In this document: positions 1 through 9,560 of the stretch, one piece after another | Layout: each line of letters starts with the position of its first letter | Position numbering within the stretch: position 1 is the stretch's first letter | Assembly (NCBI GenBank): GCA_019648995.1 | Contig: BLXT01007668.1 | Location: 104,928-125,605, forward strand | Source: Plakobranchus ocellatus | Taxonomy: Eukaryota > Mollusca > Gastropoda > Plakobranchidae | DNA length: 20,678 nucleotides | Direction of reading: 5' to 3' | Made by a program: the position numbers and the translations under genes | Notes under the pieces: generated by a model | The model's input: the letters and a program-made list of their open reading frames with translations, nothing else | What the model was told of the DNA's origin: nothing | The model's database searches: none

Positions 1-137
1 AAAAAAAAAAAGATCAAGGTCACGGCAAACAGAAGTTTTGATACCGGTATCTCATTTTCTTTCCTAAATGTATTTCAAATGTTATTATGAATTATCAAAA
101 AAAAATTGCACCATATTGCATTGCACATGAACTTGGT

Positions 138-290
138 TCAATATGTTTTCTTTCTATATTTACTACAAAGAGAAGGCAGCAACATATTAAATAATGCACA
201 TATAATTGAAAATATGTATATAATTATGACAGTACTTTCCTTTGGAAGGAAACATTGTGAAATGGAATGCTCAGTGCTGGTAAACCTGGC
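138..290 (-). CDS. MPPE1: MPPE1 exon 9 (residues 341-390 and stop; C-terminal anchor and KKXX signal)
   Basis: The acceptor is TTACTTCAG|GCC. It reads ARFTSTEHSISQCFLPKE, parallel to the ITPTDYTLSKCYLPRE block of the family, then a hydrophobic helix (VIIIYIFSIICALFNMLL) and a basic tail ending KKTY before TGA at 140-138. A Lys pair at -4 and -3 is the canonical COPI-dependent ER-retrieval signal, which fits a resident of the ER/ER exit sites. Confidence 0.93.
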   Translation of the reverse strand, partial: ARFTSTEHSISQCFLPKESTVIIIYIFSIICALFNMLLPSLCSKYRKKTY

Positions 291-1758
291 CTGAAGTAAA
301 AAGCAAAAAAAAAAAAAAGAAAGAAAATATTGAAAATATACATAAAAAACCTAAAAAATATATAGAAAGTATTATAAACATGCAGTTTTAGAGTTTAAAA
401 AATGTAAGAAACATTATAGTTATTGTGATGAAGAAATCATCAACATTGGATTTTTGAAAGCACAATTTACTTCAGGGCATATAATTAGATTTTCATTTTG
501 ATACTTACAAAATAAGTGTCTTTAACTTAATAAAAAAATAAAATGCACCCTGTCTATTATGTCTACTTTAGGATGAGTAAGTACTCTTATTCCCCAGTTT
601 ATAAAAGGATGAAAATTCAAAAATAAAAAGAAGAGAGAAAAAAATGAAGCTATTGCTACACTCAATAGGATAATAGTGCTGTTGAAAACTAATTATGTAC
701 ATTTTTTGCACAAAAAGCAATGTTAGTATTTGTAAAGGTTATCTGTGTACACAAAGAAATAAATATATCTCTCAAAAATGATATTTTTTTCAAAATAATG
801 AAAATCTACAATATAAAATCAATGGAACAAACCAAGACAGTGCATACCATAAGAAATGTGGGATTATCCCTGTTTCTCCAACTGAAGGAGGAGACTGTCC
901 ACTCTGGAATACCTCCTGGTAATGTCCTAAAACAGCCATGGTGAGTGTGGCCAGTCACAACAAGACGTGGCTCAAGGAGGGAGAGAAGCTAAAAGTTTGA
1001 TAAAAATATTAAATGACTTGTTTTACTGCAAGGTATCTAAACATAAAAATTTAAAAAAAAATGAAACAAAAATCTTGCTTTCTATTGAATGCCTAAAATT
1101 TTCTTTACAACCAATTGCTTTCGAAAATATTTTTGAAATTTGATTCTTTTTGAAAACGTAAGAACTAGAGTTGCATCACTTTCTTTCAACGTGATTACAA
1201 ACAAAATGCAAATGAAATCCTCTGCACCACCACTACCACCATGATCCCTTCCCGTATAAAACACTTAATGAAAATTGTCCAAAGGTTACAATTTTTACAA
1301 ATGAATCAAAATTTCTTTGGTTAAAAACCTACAAGATTTGTTGATCTTTGGTCTAGGCAATCATACTTTTCACGGAAAACAGCATATTTTTCCGACTCTG
1401 GGGCAGAATCTAGTGTGTGGCAATCAGCATCTGAGCGTCGATACATGGGAAAATGCTAGGATGGATGAGCAAGAGAATAAGTAAGTTGCAGATCATCATT
1501 TTCAAACATTCAGATCCAGCAAAACAATTTTTAAAGTCCAGTTAATCCCTAAAAAAAGTCATTTTATGAGTTTCCTAGGCGTTTGTCTCAGTGAGTAGAA
1601 ACCATGCAATATGTATTCTACACTACAAAAAAAAAAAAAAGGCCCAAAAAATGTCTATTGTTATAACTTAAGCCTTCAAAACTAATCAGTTGCATCACAA
1701 AAGCAAAATGCTTTTTCAAAAAAAATTTTTAAATAATTAAAAAAAACTTTTTTTTTAA

Positions 1759-1816
<58 letters not shown>

Positions 1817-2490
1817 ATATATATTAGTGCTTTCCACAAAATTGATTGAGGGGATTAAACTGGACTTAATAACATGGTTATTTCAGTGAATGTCAAGTCA
1901 TATTAGCATTGCAGTAATTTAGTTGTAAATCTGAATATGAAATTTTTTTTAAAGAAATATACCTGTAATAAAATAGGCTGAGAATATCTTGAGTGCTTGT
2001 GTTTTTCACAGTTCTGAGTGACAGTCTGAAACGCAGCAAAAGTTGATAAATCTTGATTTTATTCATTAAACAGCAAAATGTTTACAGAAATAATCACTGC
2101 GCATGATTTTACAGACATATATATATATACAGGTGGAGCTTGTTCTTGGTGACTATTAAAGATCATAGACAAATATGGTCGCCTTTGATCAATTCGAAGA
2201 GTAAAAATATTTGCAAACTCCCTATAAAAATTAAAACAAACATGAATGGTACATCAGCAGCTTTCTTCCACTCATTTTGTCTCTTAACTAATACCATTCA
2301 CGCACACACACACACCATGATGGTATGCTTAAAAGAAAACCATAATAACTATCTGCAGTTATCAAACTAATACCCCTTGAATACAAGGTGAAATGCTGTC
2401 TATGCATACAGCATTCTCCTGCTGGTGTCCAACTTATTCTTCTACTCTCATAGACCGATCCATCCTCCCTCCTCCTCCCCCCCCCCCCTC

Positions 2491-2532
<42 letters not shown>

Positions 2533-5500
2533 CTCAAGGGCAAGATATCACAAACAAAAAAAAACGTTTATTGGATAGGTGGTATGATGGCCTTGAATTA
2601 GCCGCTCCCAAGAAATCTTCTCCTCTACCTTTTTCCCTCCTGTCAACACTTATTGCATCAGGTTGTGATAAGACAGGTGACCGGTCACTACCACTCTTAT
2701 TATGAGGTGCAGTCATAACAACAAAGTGGAAATTTGTGTGTAAGGGGGGAAAGGGGGGGGGGGGGGGAGGTGAGAAAAGAGGGGCATGTTAGTCTGGCCA
2801 TCAACTTTCCAGCAAGCAATGGCCCAAGAATGGTCAGCTTGAAGAGATTGTTTACATTGTTGGTTAGTAATCGTATGGAGGCAGGTGGTATATATCACAT
2901 ACTCAAATATGCAATAATATCCATATCATAATAATTGTAGGATAGCTTCGATTCTACTTAATGTAAAAAATATTGCCCACAAAAAAAAAAAGAAAAGAAA
3001 TTCACTGCATTCTAATGAATTTGAGGACAGTATAGCTTTAAAGGAAATGGCTTCATAAAACCTGATCCTGCGAGAACATTTAAAAAATATGAAGAAAACT
3101 TTTTAAATAGATACAGGAAAAATGTGACAGGAAATACAGATTTTTTTTTTTTAATAAACAAAACAGACAAAACATGAAACCATTACACTATTACAGTTAC
3201 TTTGAGCATGACTCTGTGATTTCTTTTTCCAGTGTCGTATTAAAAGCAGAGAACCTTGATACCCTTTTCTCAATATTAGGTGGGGCTAACACACACTACT
3301 GAAAAAATAAATATTTTGTAAACAAAACAGCACCACACCTGTTCAATGTGACAGCTTTGCAGTGCTTTCAGGTGTTTGGACAGATTATGTAGATCTCTCT
3401 CTGCCTCTGCACATATTCTACAGCCATCGCCTTCCATGGCCATGGAGTTGATCAGTACAAACTTGACATCTTTTTTACTCACTAGATGAACAGACGGTGA
3501 ATGGAACTCATCTTGAAATCTCTTATGCTTATGGCCAGTCATCCTGCAAACATGAATTTTGGTCATTTTTTCAGCATGAGTCAATGATTTTGACTTCTAA
3601 ATCACTATTGTTTGAATTTAAATAAATATCACATTATAAAATGGCTACAGCACAACGCTTTGACCAATCCCTCTAGCCTGGGGAAAAGAATGAAGGGGAC
3701 AAAGCAGAGAGGGACAAGCAGACAGAAGAAAGACAATGAACAAAAAAAAGCATGAGAAGAAAAAGAAAACTATTCTCATTACACCAGTAAAGCACCTTAT
3801 GTTTAATCAATTTTACAGATCTAGCAATTGTGCAAATAAATATGCAGGCCTTTTAAGCTACTATAAAAGATTCTATTTTAGGTACATAGAATCTTCAAAA
3901 TGAATAAAAGGCTGCTGATGAGAAGGGTTTCAAGTTGTACTATAAATCTTTTCTCTCAAAAAGTATCTCAGGCCTTTTCACCCTTTACAGGGCCGGCTAC
4001 TAGTGTCAAATTTAAATCTCCTGCAGACTTCAGGACAAGTTCACTAACCATTGTGGAGCCTCAGAAGATAAGCACAAGTTTTCGACCAATTACACAAAAT
4101 AAAAAAGCAAATATTACTAATGATGATTTACAAAATATTCCAAAGCACAATGGGAGAAAGCTTATATATATATGTATTACTAGACCATGTCCACTTAACT
4201 CTATGACACGACAGAGGACCTAACTTTAACAATATATTTTAGAGAGGGCTTATAAAATAGAAAGGCCTAGTATAAAGAGAATGCTACAAAAAGAGATGAA
4301 TAATAGCTAGAATAGTCTAAGAAATCCCACACATATATGTGTATGGCTTGAACTTGAAAGAGATAGATAGACAGTACAGTCAACTTCACTTAAGTCAAAG
4401 TTGCTAGAGTCTAAGGTGGCAGTCCTTTCAAATAGCTGTGAGACTTAAAGCCTCTATTGGTTGTCCCCTTCTTTTTCTCAGTCAGCAAGAAAAAGTGAGC
4501 AGATGGTGGAAAATAAAGGTTAGTTCTGTTGCTGAGATTCTAGTAAAAAACTGTTAATGGCAACATGGCTAAAACAGATTTCATAATTAAAAAAAAAAAG
4601 GCATTACATTCCATTGTTTGGACTTCTGTTGACAGATCTGTAGAAGTACAGATGAGGCAATAATCTTTTTATTTCTCTATAGTTTACTGCATCACAATTA
4701 GCCATTAATCCTCATTGCAGAATGAAAAACTATAAAAAAATAAATATATTTAAGAAAAGAAAAAAATAATATGATAATGAAGGTCAAAGACATACAACTC
4801 AGGGAAGCACTCAGATCAACACAATAGAAAGACTGAAGTAAAAGTATTGTTTTGTGATCCATGATTTTCAAATGTGAAAAGCAATAATCTCCTTTGATAA
4901 GTCACTTAAAGAATTTGATTCTGTTTTTAAATCTTTGAAGAAAGTTAAGCACAATATAATAAAAAAAATGACATGGCTAATAAGTATGAAAATTTTTTCA
5001 AAACTTACATGTAGTGAAATCCTTCGTCATGATTGCCTGCAACAACGTACAAATCTGTCTCTTTTGGAACTGCAAACATAGACCGAAACCTAGATGCATG
5101 GTAGTAGAATTCATCATCATCACACCACTTCCCTTCATCAAATAAATCACCTGTTTGTGAGTAAAATTCAGGGCCAAATGCTGTATAGTTTAAGATGAAT
5201 TCAATAATTTATATATGATGATTCAGTAAAATATATATTACACACAAACATATGTGTAAACACACACATTGATTATTACACACACATACACTGATTATTA
5301 CCAGCATTAGCATAAAGATAAAACAAATTCTTACAAGTATATCTATCAGTTTGGTTAATTAACTATTAAGTGCACATTTTTAGTCAGGTTCATTGAATCA
5401 ATAGTTATCATCTAAAGTTAATTTTCACACCTAGGACAAAAACAATATCAGGGTTGTGCATCAACACTGCTGCCTGGAAAGCTTGTTTCATTTGCCATTC

Positions 5501-8454
5501 TCTGAAAAAAAAAAAAGAGAGAGAGAAAAGTTATATGAGCATCTTTATGAAACCATCTTTTCTCTAATACATTACAAACTGACTGCTTAGTGACAAGACA
5601 AGTTCTAATGAAATGTCTGCTGCAAAAGATTTTGAGACACAGATAATTAAGACAGGATTTGAAACAAACATAGTGCACACATCATACACATAATTTTGAA
5701 GTGTGCTCTATTGTTTTTTTAATATATGTGAAAGGTTCTACTATGCCAAAGAATCAATAGAGACTTGTAACTGATTTACCCTAGATACCTTATCTTTTCA
5801 TATTCCAAGGAACATCTTTATGATCCTGATAATTCCCTAGATTTTTTGTGAAATTTAAATAATTACAAGTAAACTCTTCAATTTACTTCATATTTAAAAA
5901 TGGCTCAAAATGTTTTGATCATTCCCAGTTTTGTTTAATTTTTTCTAATGCCCTCATCATTACTAAAACAACAGGTCCAAATTGTTCTGCTTAAACCACA
6001 CATGTTGATCTGGATGGTAAAGAGACACCTCATAACATGATTCACTACTCAATATTGCCAGAGCCAAATGAAAAGCAGTATTGTCTATAGACTTTAACAC
6101 TGAAGATACTGCTCTTTATTTGGCAGAGCAGAATAGCAATGCATGTAGATCTAGTTGTCTTTTTTTTTCAAGACACATCTATAGGTATTTACCGTCTAAG
6201 TTTATCCAACCAATGGCCTTGTCTGAAGCCAAGCAAGTGAGTGTCAGCAATAAACATTGCCTTGAGATCATTCTTGACTGTTGGAGAGCTCTCACTACTG
6301 TTGGATTCTGATTGAGAAGGTGGCCATGTACAATGCAGAAGAACCAAAAAGTAGTTGATGACCTGCAATAAAATTTCAAGGAGCTAACATTAAATTATTC
6401 TGAAGCCTATTTGCAAAGAAAGGAGACTAAGATTTTATATGCTGTTTCCATTTCCAAGAATCAAACGAATTTCTTTTTTTCTTACAAAATATTATGCCAA
6501 TGTGGATGTAAAACATGACATCAATTAATAAGAATACAAACATTATTATTATTTTTAAATGTAAAAAAAAACAACAGAACTTTAAAACCAACCATTTAAG
6601 AAATCAAACAGATGCTTGTATGAATCAACAATGTGCCAAGACGAGAATTTTGCCTCTGAGCACTACTTTAGCTGAGCAAACCAGCTCTGGCTAAAGCAAG
6701 ACTAGCCATATTTATCACTGCCTTATCAAAGCCTTTGGACCTGTGATCAGCCGCATGCATTTATATAATCATCTCAGGTTAACTATAAGCAAACAAAATA
6801 CTTAAATGTAACACACTGTAAACGCTGACAGTGCAATTTCTTTACATACAAATGACGGCTTGTCTTTTACAAAGATATTTTGTAAAGAAATTGTATTCTT
6901 AGCAAAATTGAATACTCAAGTGTGGTCTTCTTTTTAGATAATATTAATTTTGTAATATAGTGGCCTTTGTGGAAAACAACACAATGGAATGTAATATGCT
7001 TGAATTCATCGAACAACTTACAAATCTACAGCTTACTCTTTATATGGCCGCTTCATAAGAGCTTAAGAGAACAGACTGACAAGGTTAGAACAGTTAACTC
7101 AAGGGCACAGGACTAACTCACAACTACCATGGCAGACAATCACCCCAAACTACAAAGTTCCATCCCCTAAAGATCATTACATACAACTTTATTAAATATT
7201 TTTCAAATTAATGATATTCAAGACAATTAATATACGGGGCAATCTTATACTATTGTAGTGTGCACTTTGCAACATCTTTAGAATTTTTCTTTTGAATTTA
7301 GGAAACCTTTTTCGTTTAATTCTGCTCCCATTAATAGTAAGCCTGCCACAGAAAAAAATAAATTCCCTCACACTCTTTTATAAAATGATCTATGAAGTGC
7401 ACACAGTGCAGTCAAAATTTAAATTGGATCATGTTATTCAATGGTCATTGTATCCCTAAAAATTCATGTTAAAATTAGGAATATGCTAAAATTTGGGATT
7501 TGTGAAGTCTAAGGGCGAGGATTTAAAAAAAATATACCACGAAAGATGCTTGATTGAATACGATGTCTTACACAAATTCATTTCAGTTGACAAAGAATTA
7601 ACCTTTAGAAACATTATTAGTTTAAGTTCACATTTTTGTTGAAAAATTAGTCAGGATAGAAGGTTTTTTTCGCTAAAATCTATGCAATTTTAATTATTGC
7701 GCACAATTTTTCACACCATTTGAAATTCAGGGATGCTAGGGCATCTGAAAAAAAGCAGGAAACTTATAGGTCTGCCGGAGACCAGGGACCGCCACGGCCC
7801 CAGCAGGGTCACGGGCAGTGCCCGTGTGGGGGATACAACCATCCACCATAGTTTTTAGCAATTTTCAGGCTTGATTTTGGGCCTCTCCTTCGTTGAAATT
7901 ATGTTTTTAAGGTGAACAATGACAAGCATTCATAAAATTATCAGAAAATCAATTAAAAAAATAAGAAAAAAAAGACAGAAAGCGAAAAAAAGAAAACCGA
8001 TTTAAATAAAAAAATCTACCATCCCTGTTAATTTTATGCTAAGCATGACTTAATGCAGATCAAGCTTAAACATTACTGTGATCTAATCTGAGGATTCAAT
8101 GCCATCACAGAACTTTCAAAAGTGACCGAGATCTAGGATCTAATCTATCCAGGTCTAGATCTAATCTAGATTTTTTTTCTTTACTTCAGTACTTCAGGAC
8201 TGAATTTCAGTTTAAATTATTGATGGTGAATATTTTGGCAGATACTGATAATTAATTTTTTGACTAGGCCTAACCTTAGGCAACATTTTCTGCTCATCTC
8301 TTTCATTTCGAGAACAGTTACAATCTATGCATCCGAAATAGAGACCTACCTCGCTGTAAAATGCAAAACATGCTATTATCAATGCTGATCTCAACACTCT
8401 GTTTGCAAGGATGAACAAAAGGAACTTTCTCAGTTTTCTTGAAAAATGCATCAT
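138..8454 (-). CDS. MPPE1: Metallophosphoesterase 1 (GPI-anchor ethanolamine-phosphate phosphodiesterase), complete, 9 exons
   Basis: Joined coding exons on the minus strand: 8454-8350, 6362-6193, 5501-5431, 5150-5009, 3543-3339, 2025-1963, 1455-1333, 988-848, 290-138. They total 1173 nt, giving 390 residues plus TGA, close to the roughly 396 residues of human MPPE1. Seen: a basic N-terminus followed by a hydrophobic segment (about 19-46); calcineurin-like metal motifs ADTH (D75, H77), GDLFDEGKW (D117), GNHDE (N155, H156), QHFPMYRRSD (H253) and GHTHHG (H307, H309); a second hydrophobic segment (about 361-380); and a C-terminus KKTY, a dilysine (KKXX) ER-retrieval signal. Every intron has GT-AG ends and phases agree throughout. 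Known for the family: PGAP5/MPPE1 is a Mn-dependent enzyme at ER exit sites that removes ethanolamine phosphate from the second mannose of GPI, which helps ER export of GPI-anchored proteins. Inferred: topology with a lumenal catalytic domain. No polyadenylation signal (AATAAA or ATTAAA) occurs on the minus strand between the stop and the left edge, so the 3' UTR continues outside. The match to the MPPE1 pattern is continuous, so other metallophosphoesterases are unlikely. Confidence 0.96.
848..988 (-). CDS. MPPE1: MPPE1 exon 8 (residues 294-340, metal motif V)
   Basis: The acceptor is CTTTTAG|CTT and the donor CTTATG|GTATGC, phase 0 at both ends. It reads LLSLLEPRLVVTGHTHHGCF, containing the GHTH signature (H307, H309), then TVSSFSWRNRDNPTFLM, matching the PSFSWRNRNNPSFIM block of vertebrate MPPE1. 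Confidence 0.97.
1333..1455 (-). CDS. MPPE1: MPPE1 exon 7 (residues 253-293, metal motif IV)
   Basis: The acceptor is ATCCTAG|CAT and the donor AATCTT|GTAGGT, phase 0 at both ends. It opens with HFPMYRRSDADC, carrying the metal-ligand H253, and continues through a charged loop to EKYDCLDQRSTNL. It aligns with QHYPLYRRSDANC of vertebrate MPPE1. Reading through the donor meets a stop after three codons. Confidence 0.95.
1761..1825. repeat. (TA)n/(GT)n compound microsatellite
   Basis: About 40 bases of TA dinucleotides, then a GT run and TA again, in the MPPE1 intron between exons 6 and 7. Confidence 0.97.
1963..2025 (-). CDS. MPPE1: MPPE1 exon 6, 63-nt small exon (residues 232-252)
   Basis: The acceptor is GCGTTTCAG|ACT and the donor TTACAG|GTATAT; the exon is phase 0 at both ends. 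It reads TVTQNCEKHKHSR and YSQPILLQ. The last part is the strand that leads into the catalytic His of the next exon and corresponds to the PVLLQ of vertebrate proteins. It is too short for ORF calling and was found by phase and by the PILLQ match. Confidence 0.92.
2461..2536. repeat. C-run and (CT)n tract
   Basis: CCT units lead into a 12-base C run and then a long CT dinucleotide run. The minus (transcribed) strand reads as polypurine AG/GGAGG. It lies in MPPE1 intron 5. Confidence 0.95.
2744..2767. repeat. Poly-G tract
   Basis: A G6 run, AAA, then a G15 run on the plus strand, hence poly-C in the MPPE1 pre-mRNA. The length is likely variable or error-prone in the assembly. Confidence 0.9.
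3339..3543 (-). CDS. MPPE1: MPPE1 exon 5 (residues 163-231)
   Basis: The acceptor is TTTGCAG|G and the donor GAACAG|GTGTGG, ending in phase 0. It reads MTGHKHKRFQDEF and later FVLINSMAMEGDGCRIC, which matches the VNSVALNGDGCGIC block of vertebrate MPPE1. It ends LQSCHIEQ. The open frame continues past the donor to a stop near 3276, but that extension has no family similarity and is intron. Confidence 0.95.
3544..5008 (-). other. MPPE1 intron 4
   Basis: A 1465-nt intron. It holds a 107-codon open frame on the opposite strand (3900-4223) with no recognised similarity and a (GATA)-like patch near 4360. No other gene seen. Confidence 0.75.
5009..5150 (-). CDS. MPPE1: MPPE1 exon 4 (residues 116-163, metal motifs II and III)
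   Basis: The acceptor is ACAAACAG|GT and the donor CAT|GTAAGT. It reads GDLFDEGKW (metal ligand D117), then an acidic loop CDDDEFYYHASRFR, and VVAGNHDEGFHYM with N155 and H156. Met163 is split AT|G over the next intron. These are the second and third signature blocks of the calcineurin-like phosphoesterase fold. Confidence 0.96.
5431..5501 (-). CDS. MPPE1: MPPE1 exon 3 (residues 92-116)
   Basis: A 71-nt exon, with poly-T tract then CAG|A as acceptor and CTAG|GTGTGA as donor. It reads EWQMKQAFQAAVLMHNPDIV and then FVL, with Gly116 split over the following intron. It corresponds to the REWQM...FILG region of vertebrate MPPE1. The acceptor is preceded by a long pyrimidine run visible as A-rich plus-strand sequence at 5505-5526. 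Confidence 0.95.
6193..6362 (-). CDS. MPPE1: MPPE1 exon 2 (residues 36-92, metal motif I)
   Basis: The acceptor is TTGCAG|GTC and the donor CG|GTAAAT, with Arg92 split across the intron (phase 2). The exon reads VINYFLVLLHCTWPP, completing the N-terminal membrane segment. A Ser/Glu-rich linker and then FIADTHLLG follow, with the metal-binding D75 and H77, and the exon ends GHWLDKLR, a family-typical sequence. Open reading in another frame across 6179-6379 is a shadow. Confidence 0.95.
7769..7835. repeat. GC-rich island with 17-bp interrupted palindrome
   Basis: A GC-rich block in otherwise AT-rich intron. It contains CACGGGCA-G-TGCCCGTG (7810-7826), a perfect 8-bp inverted repeat around one base. 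Composition unlike its surroundings suggests a fragment of a mobile or interspersed repeat, but no terminal repeats or target duplications were identified. Confidence 0.5.
8129..8172. repeat. TCTAGA/AGATCT satellite patch in MPPE1 intron 1
   Basis: Degenerate copies of the 6-bp palindromic unit TAGATC (for example AGGTCTAGATCTAATCTAGA), about 180 bp downstream of the exon 1 donor in transcript orientation. Confidence 0.8.
8350..8454 (-). CDS. MPPE1: MPPE1 coding exon 1 (residues 1-35)
   Basis: The exon begins with two consecutive ATGs (8454-8452 and 8451-8449) and reads MMHFSRKLRK followed by the hydrophobic stretch LIIACFAFYSE. It ends GAG|GTAGGT in phase 0. The basic-then-hydrophobic pattern matches the N-terminal anchor of the family, and the hydrophobic stretch carries on without a break into exon 2. 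The second ATG has A at -3 and may be the better start. The 5' UTR upstream contains TCTAGA/AGATCT repeats. The exon is assigned by position, phase and hydrophobic continuity, so it is slightly less certain than the catalytic exons. Confidence 0.85.
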
Positions 8455-8462
8455 TTGACTTG

Positions 8463-8511
8463 GTCTAGATCTAGATCTAGATTCTAGATCTAGATTAGAT
8501 CTAGAATCTAA
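8463..8511. repeat. TCTAGA/AGATCT satellite at the MPPE1 start
   Basis: Near-continuous TAGATC hexamers beginning 9 bp upstream of the MPPE1 ATG, so probably in the 5' UTR or proximal promoter. The unit is its own reverse complement in overlapping register (TCTAGA and AGATCT). Confidence 0.92.
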
Positions 8512-8579
8512 AATAATAAATGTCTTTCATCTTGACACAGGGGTCCATCTATCGCTATAGAGACTATAGAAGTCTATGC

Positions 8580-8600
8580 CTAGATCTAGATCTAGATCTA
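8580..8600. repeat. TCTAGA/AGATCT satellite, third patch
   Basis: About 3.5 perfect copies of the same TAGATC hexamer, 125 bp upstream of the MPPE1 start. Confidence 0.92.
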
Positions 8601-8639
8601 TGATGTATTAATAACCTGTCTAGATTATGTAGTTGAATA

Positions 8640-9560
8640 TTTTTGGATTGATTTTGTAAACTTGCAGAGTAGTTTCAACCAAAGGTAAAACTCGAGCGAG
8701 CAGCTAAATTTATATTTTGACTGTGTAGGTCTAGAGAAACATAGACTTGGTCTAGTCTTATAAATTGGCTTGTGTGCTCTGTTTATGTGTAGTCCGTGTC
8801 ATAACCTTTTGTCCTTGACCGTAATAGCTTTTTGGTTGGCAAAACAATTTCTCTGCATTGCTTGATTGTTGATATTCCCAGTCCATCATTTACCGTTAAT
8901 CTATCATCTATCAGTTTCTATTCTTCACAGGTTATGATTTAGCAATTGCTAAAGGGAATCGAAACAAAAGGTAAAATCCAATAAAAATCTGTACGAGTTT
9001 ATGAAAAGCTTTGAAAGAAAATTGTCCATAGCCTCAGACGTTTCCATATTTTTTACCGAGTTCCTCTAAGTAAACAACTATGCAAGAGGGATCGGCCTCT
9101 CGAAAAGTCAACATGTCACTGTCACTATGGTGCCTTGGAAATCAAAATAAATATATCGGACTATGTATAGGCAGGTCGAAAATGTTAACTCTAGGTGAGC
9201 CGTGTGTGGCCCAAACGGAATGTACGCCTCACCGTCTCACGTTTTCTGTCTGCTCCATCACCTCTTTTGCTAAGGTTTTGACCCAAGATAGGCGGCGGGC
9301 CTTCCTCATGGGTTTATTTATCTCACCATCCCAGTTTTTAAGCCAAATCGGTGAATGTGTGCATGTTCTTTAGGTTTAAGATCCAGCCAGCAAATGAGAA
9401 CTTCTAGCGCGGGTGGGTTAGAATGTTTTTTGCCATCGAAACTACTTTTTCTAGATGATTTTAACCGGGCCTGAGGGTGTCCAACAAAAGTCCAACAGGT
9501 CGAACTTAACATCTACCAAGTTCCACGATTCGGTCACGCTTGCCTCCGTTTTTAGGCTTG
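8640..9560 (-). promoter_or_regulatory. Probable MPPE1 promoter/5' UTR region
   Basis: This stretch immediately upstream of MPPE1 exon 1 is visibly richer in CpG and G+C than the surrounding DNA (for example around 8690-8700, 9195-9310 and 9400-9540). A splice-donor-like CTCG|GTAAAA on the minus strand near 9056 could end a non-coding first exon. No TATA box or defined start site can be assigned. This is an inference from position and base composition. Confidence 0.3.

Larger units (their letters stand above)
2026..3338 (-). other. MPPE1 intron 5 with C/CT and G tracts
   Basis: A 1313-nt intron between exons 5 and 6. It carries a 12-base C run followed by a (CT)n tract (2477-2526) and a 15-base G run (2753-2767). 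Short open frames across these tracts are low-complexity artefacts. Nothing else recognisable. Confidence 0.8.
6363..8349 (-). other. MPPE1 intron 1
   Basis: A 1987-nt intron, the longest of the gene and a usual place for enhancers. It contains a GC-rich island with a palindrome (7769-7835) and a TCTAGA-type repeat patch (8129-8172). An imperfect inverted repeat CTTTAGC...GCTAAAG lies near 6668-6698. No coding sequence was recognised. Confidence 0.75.

Noticed and set aside
1082-1264. 60-codon minus-strand frame between MPPE1 exons 7 and 8
   Set aside because: It lies inside the intron between two well-supported exons, has no family similarity and is not needed for phase continuity.
2393-2931. 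Several proline-, serine- or glycine-rich short frames on both strands
   Set aside because: They are translations of the C/CT and G homopolymer tracts.
3276-3338. Extension of the exon 5 reading frame past its donor
   Set aside because: The family sequence continues instead through exon 6 in phase; the extension lacks similarity and ends in a stop.
5230-5300. Duplicated CACA...TGATTATTAC motif as a regulatory repeat
   Set aside because: Short, within a CA-rich intron and explained by microsatellite slippage.
6660-6720. Inverted repeat CTTTAGC...GCTAAAG as a possible tRNA-like or SINE structure
   Set aside because: The stem is imperfect, and no tRNA cloverleaf or RNA polymerase III B box could be found.
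9080-9373. 97-codon plus-strand frame
   Set aside because: No recognisable domain; it coincides with the CpG-richer probable MPPE1 promoter region on the other strand.
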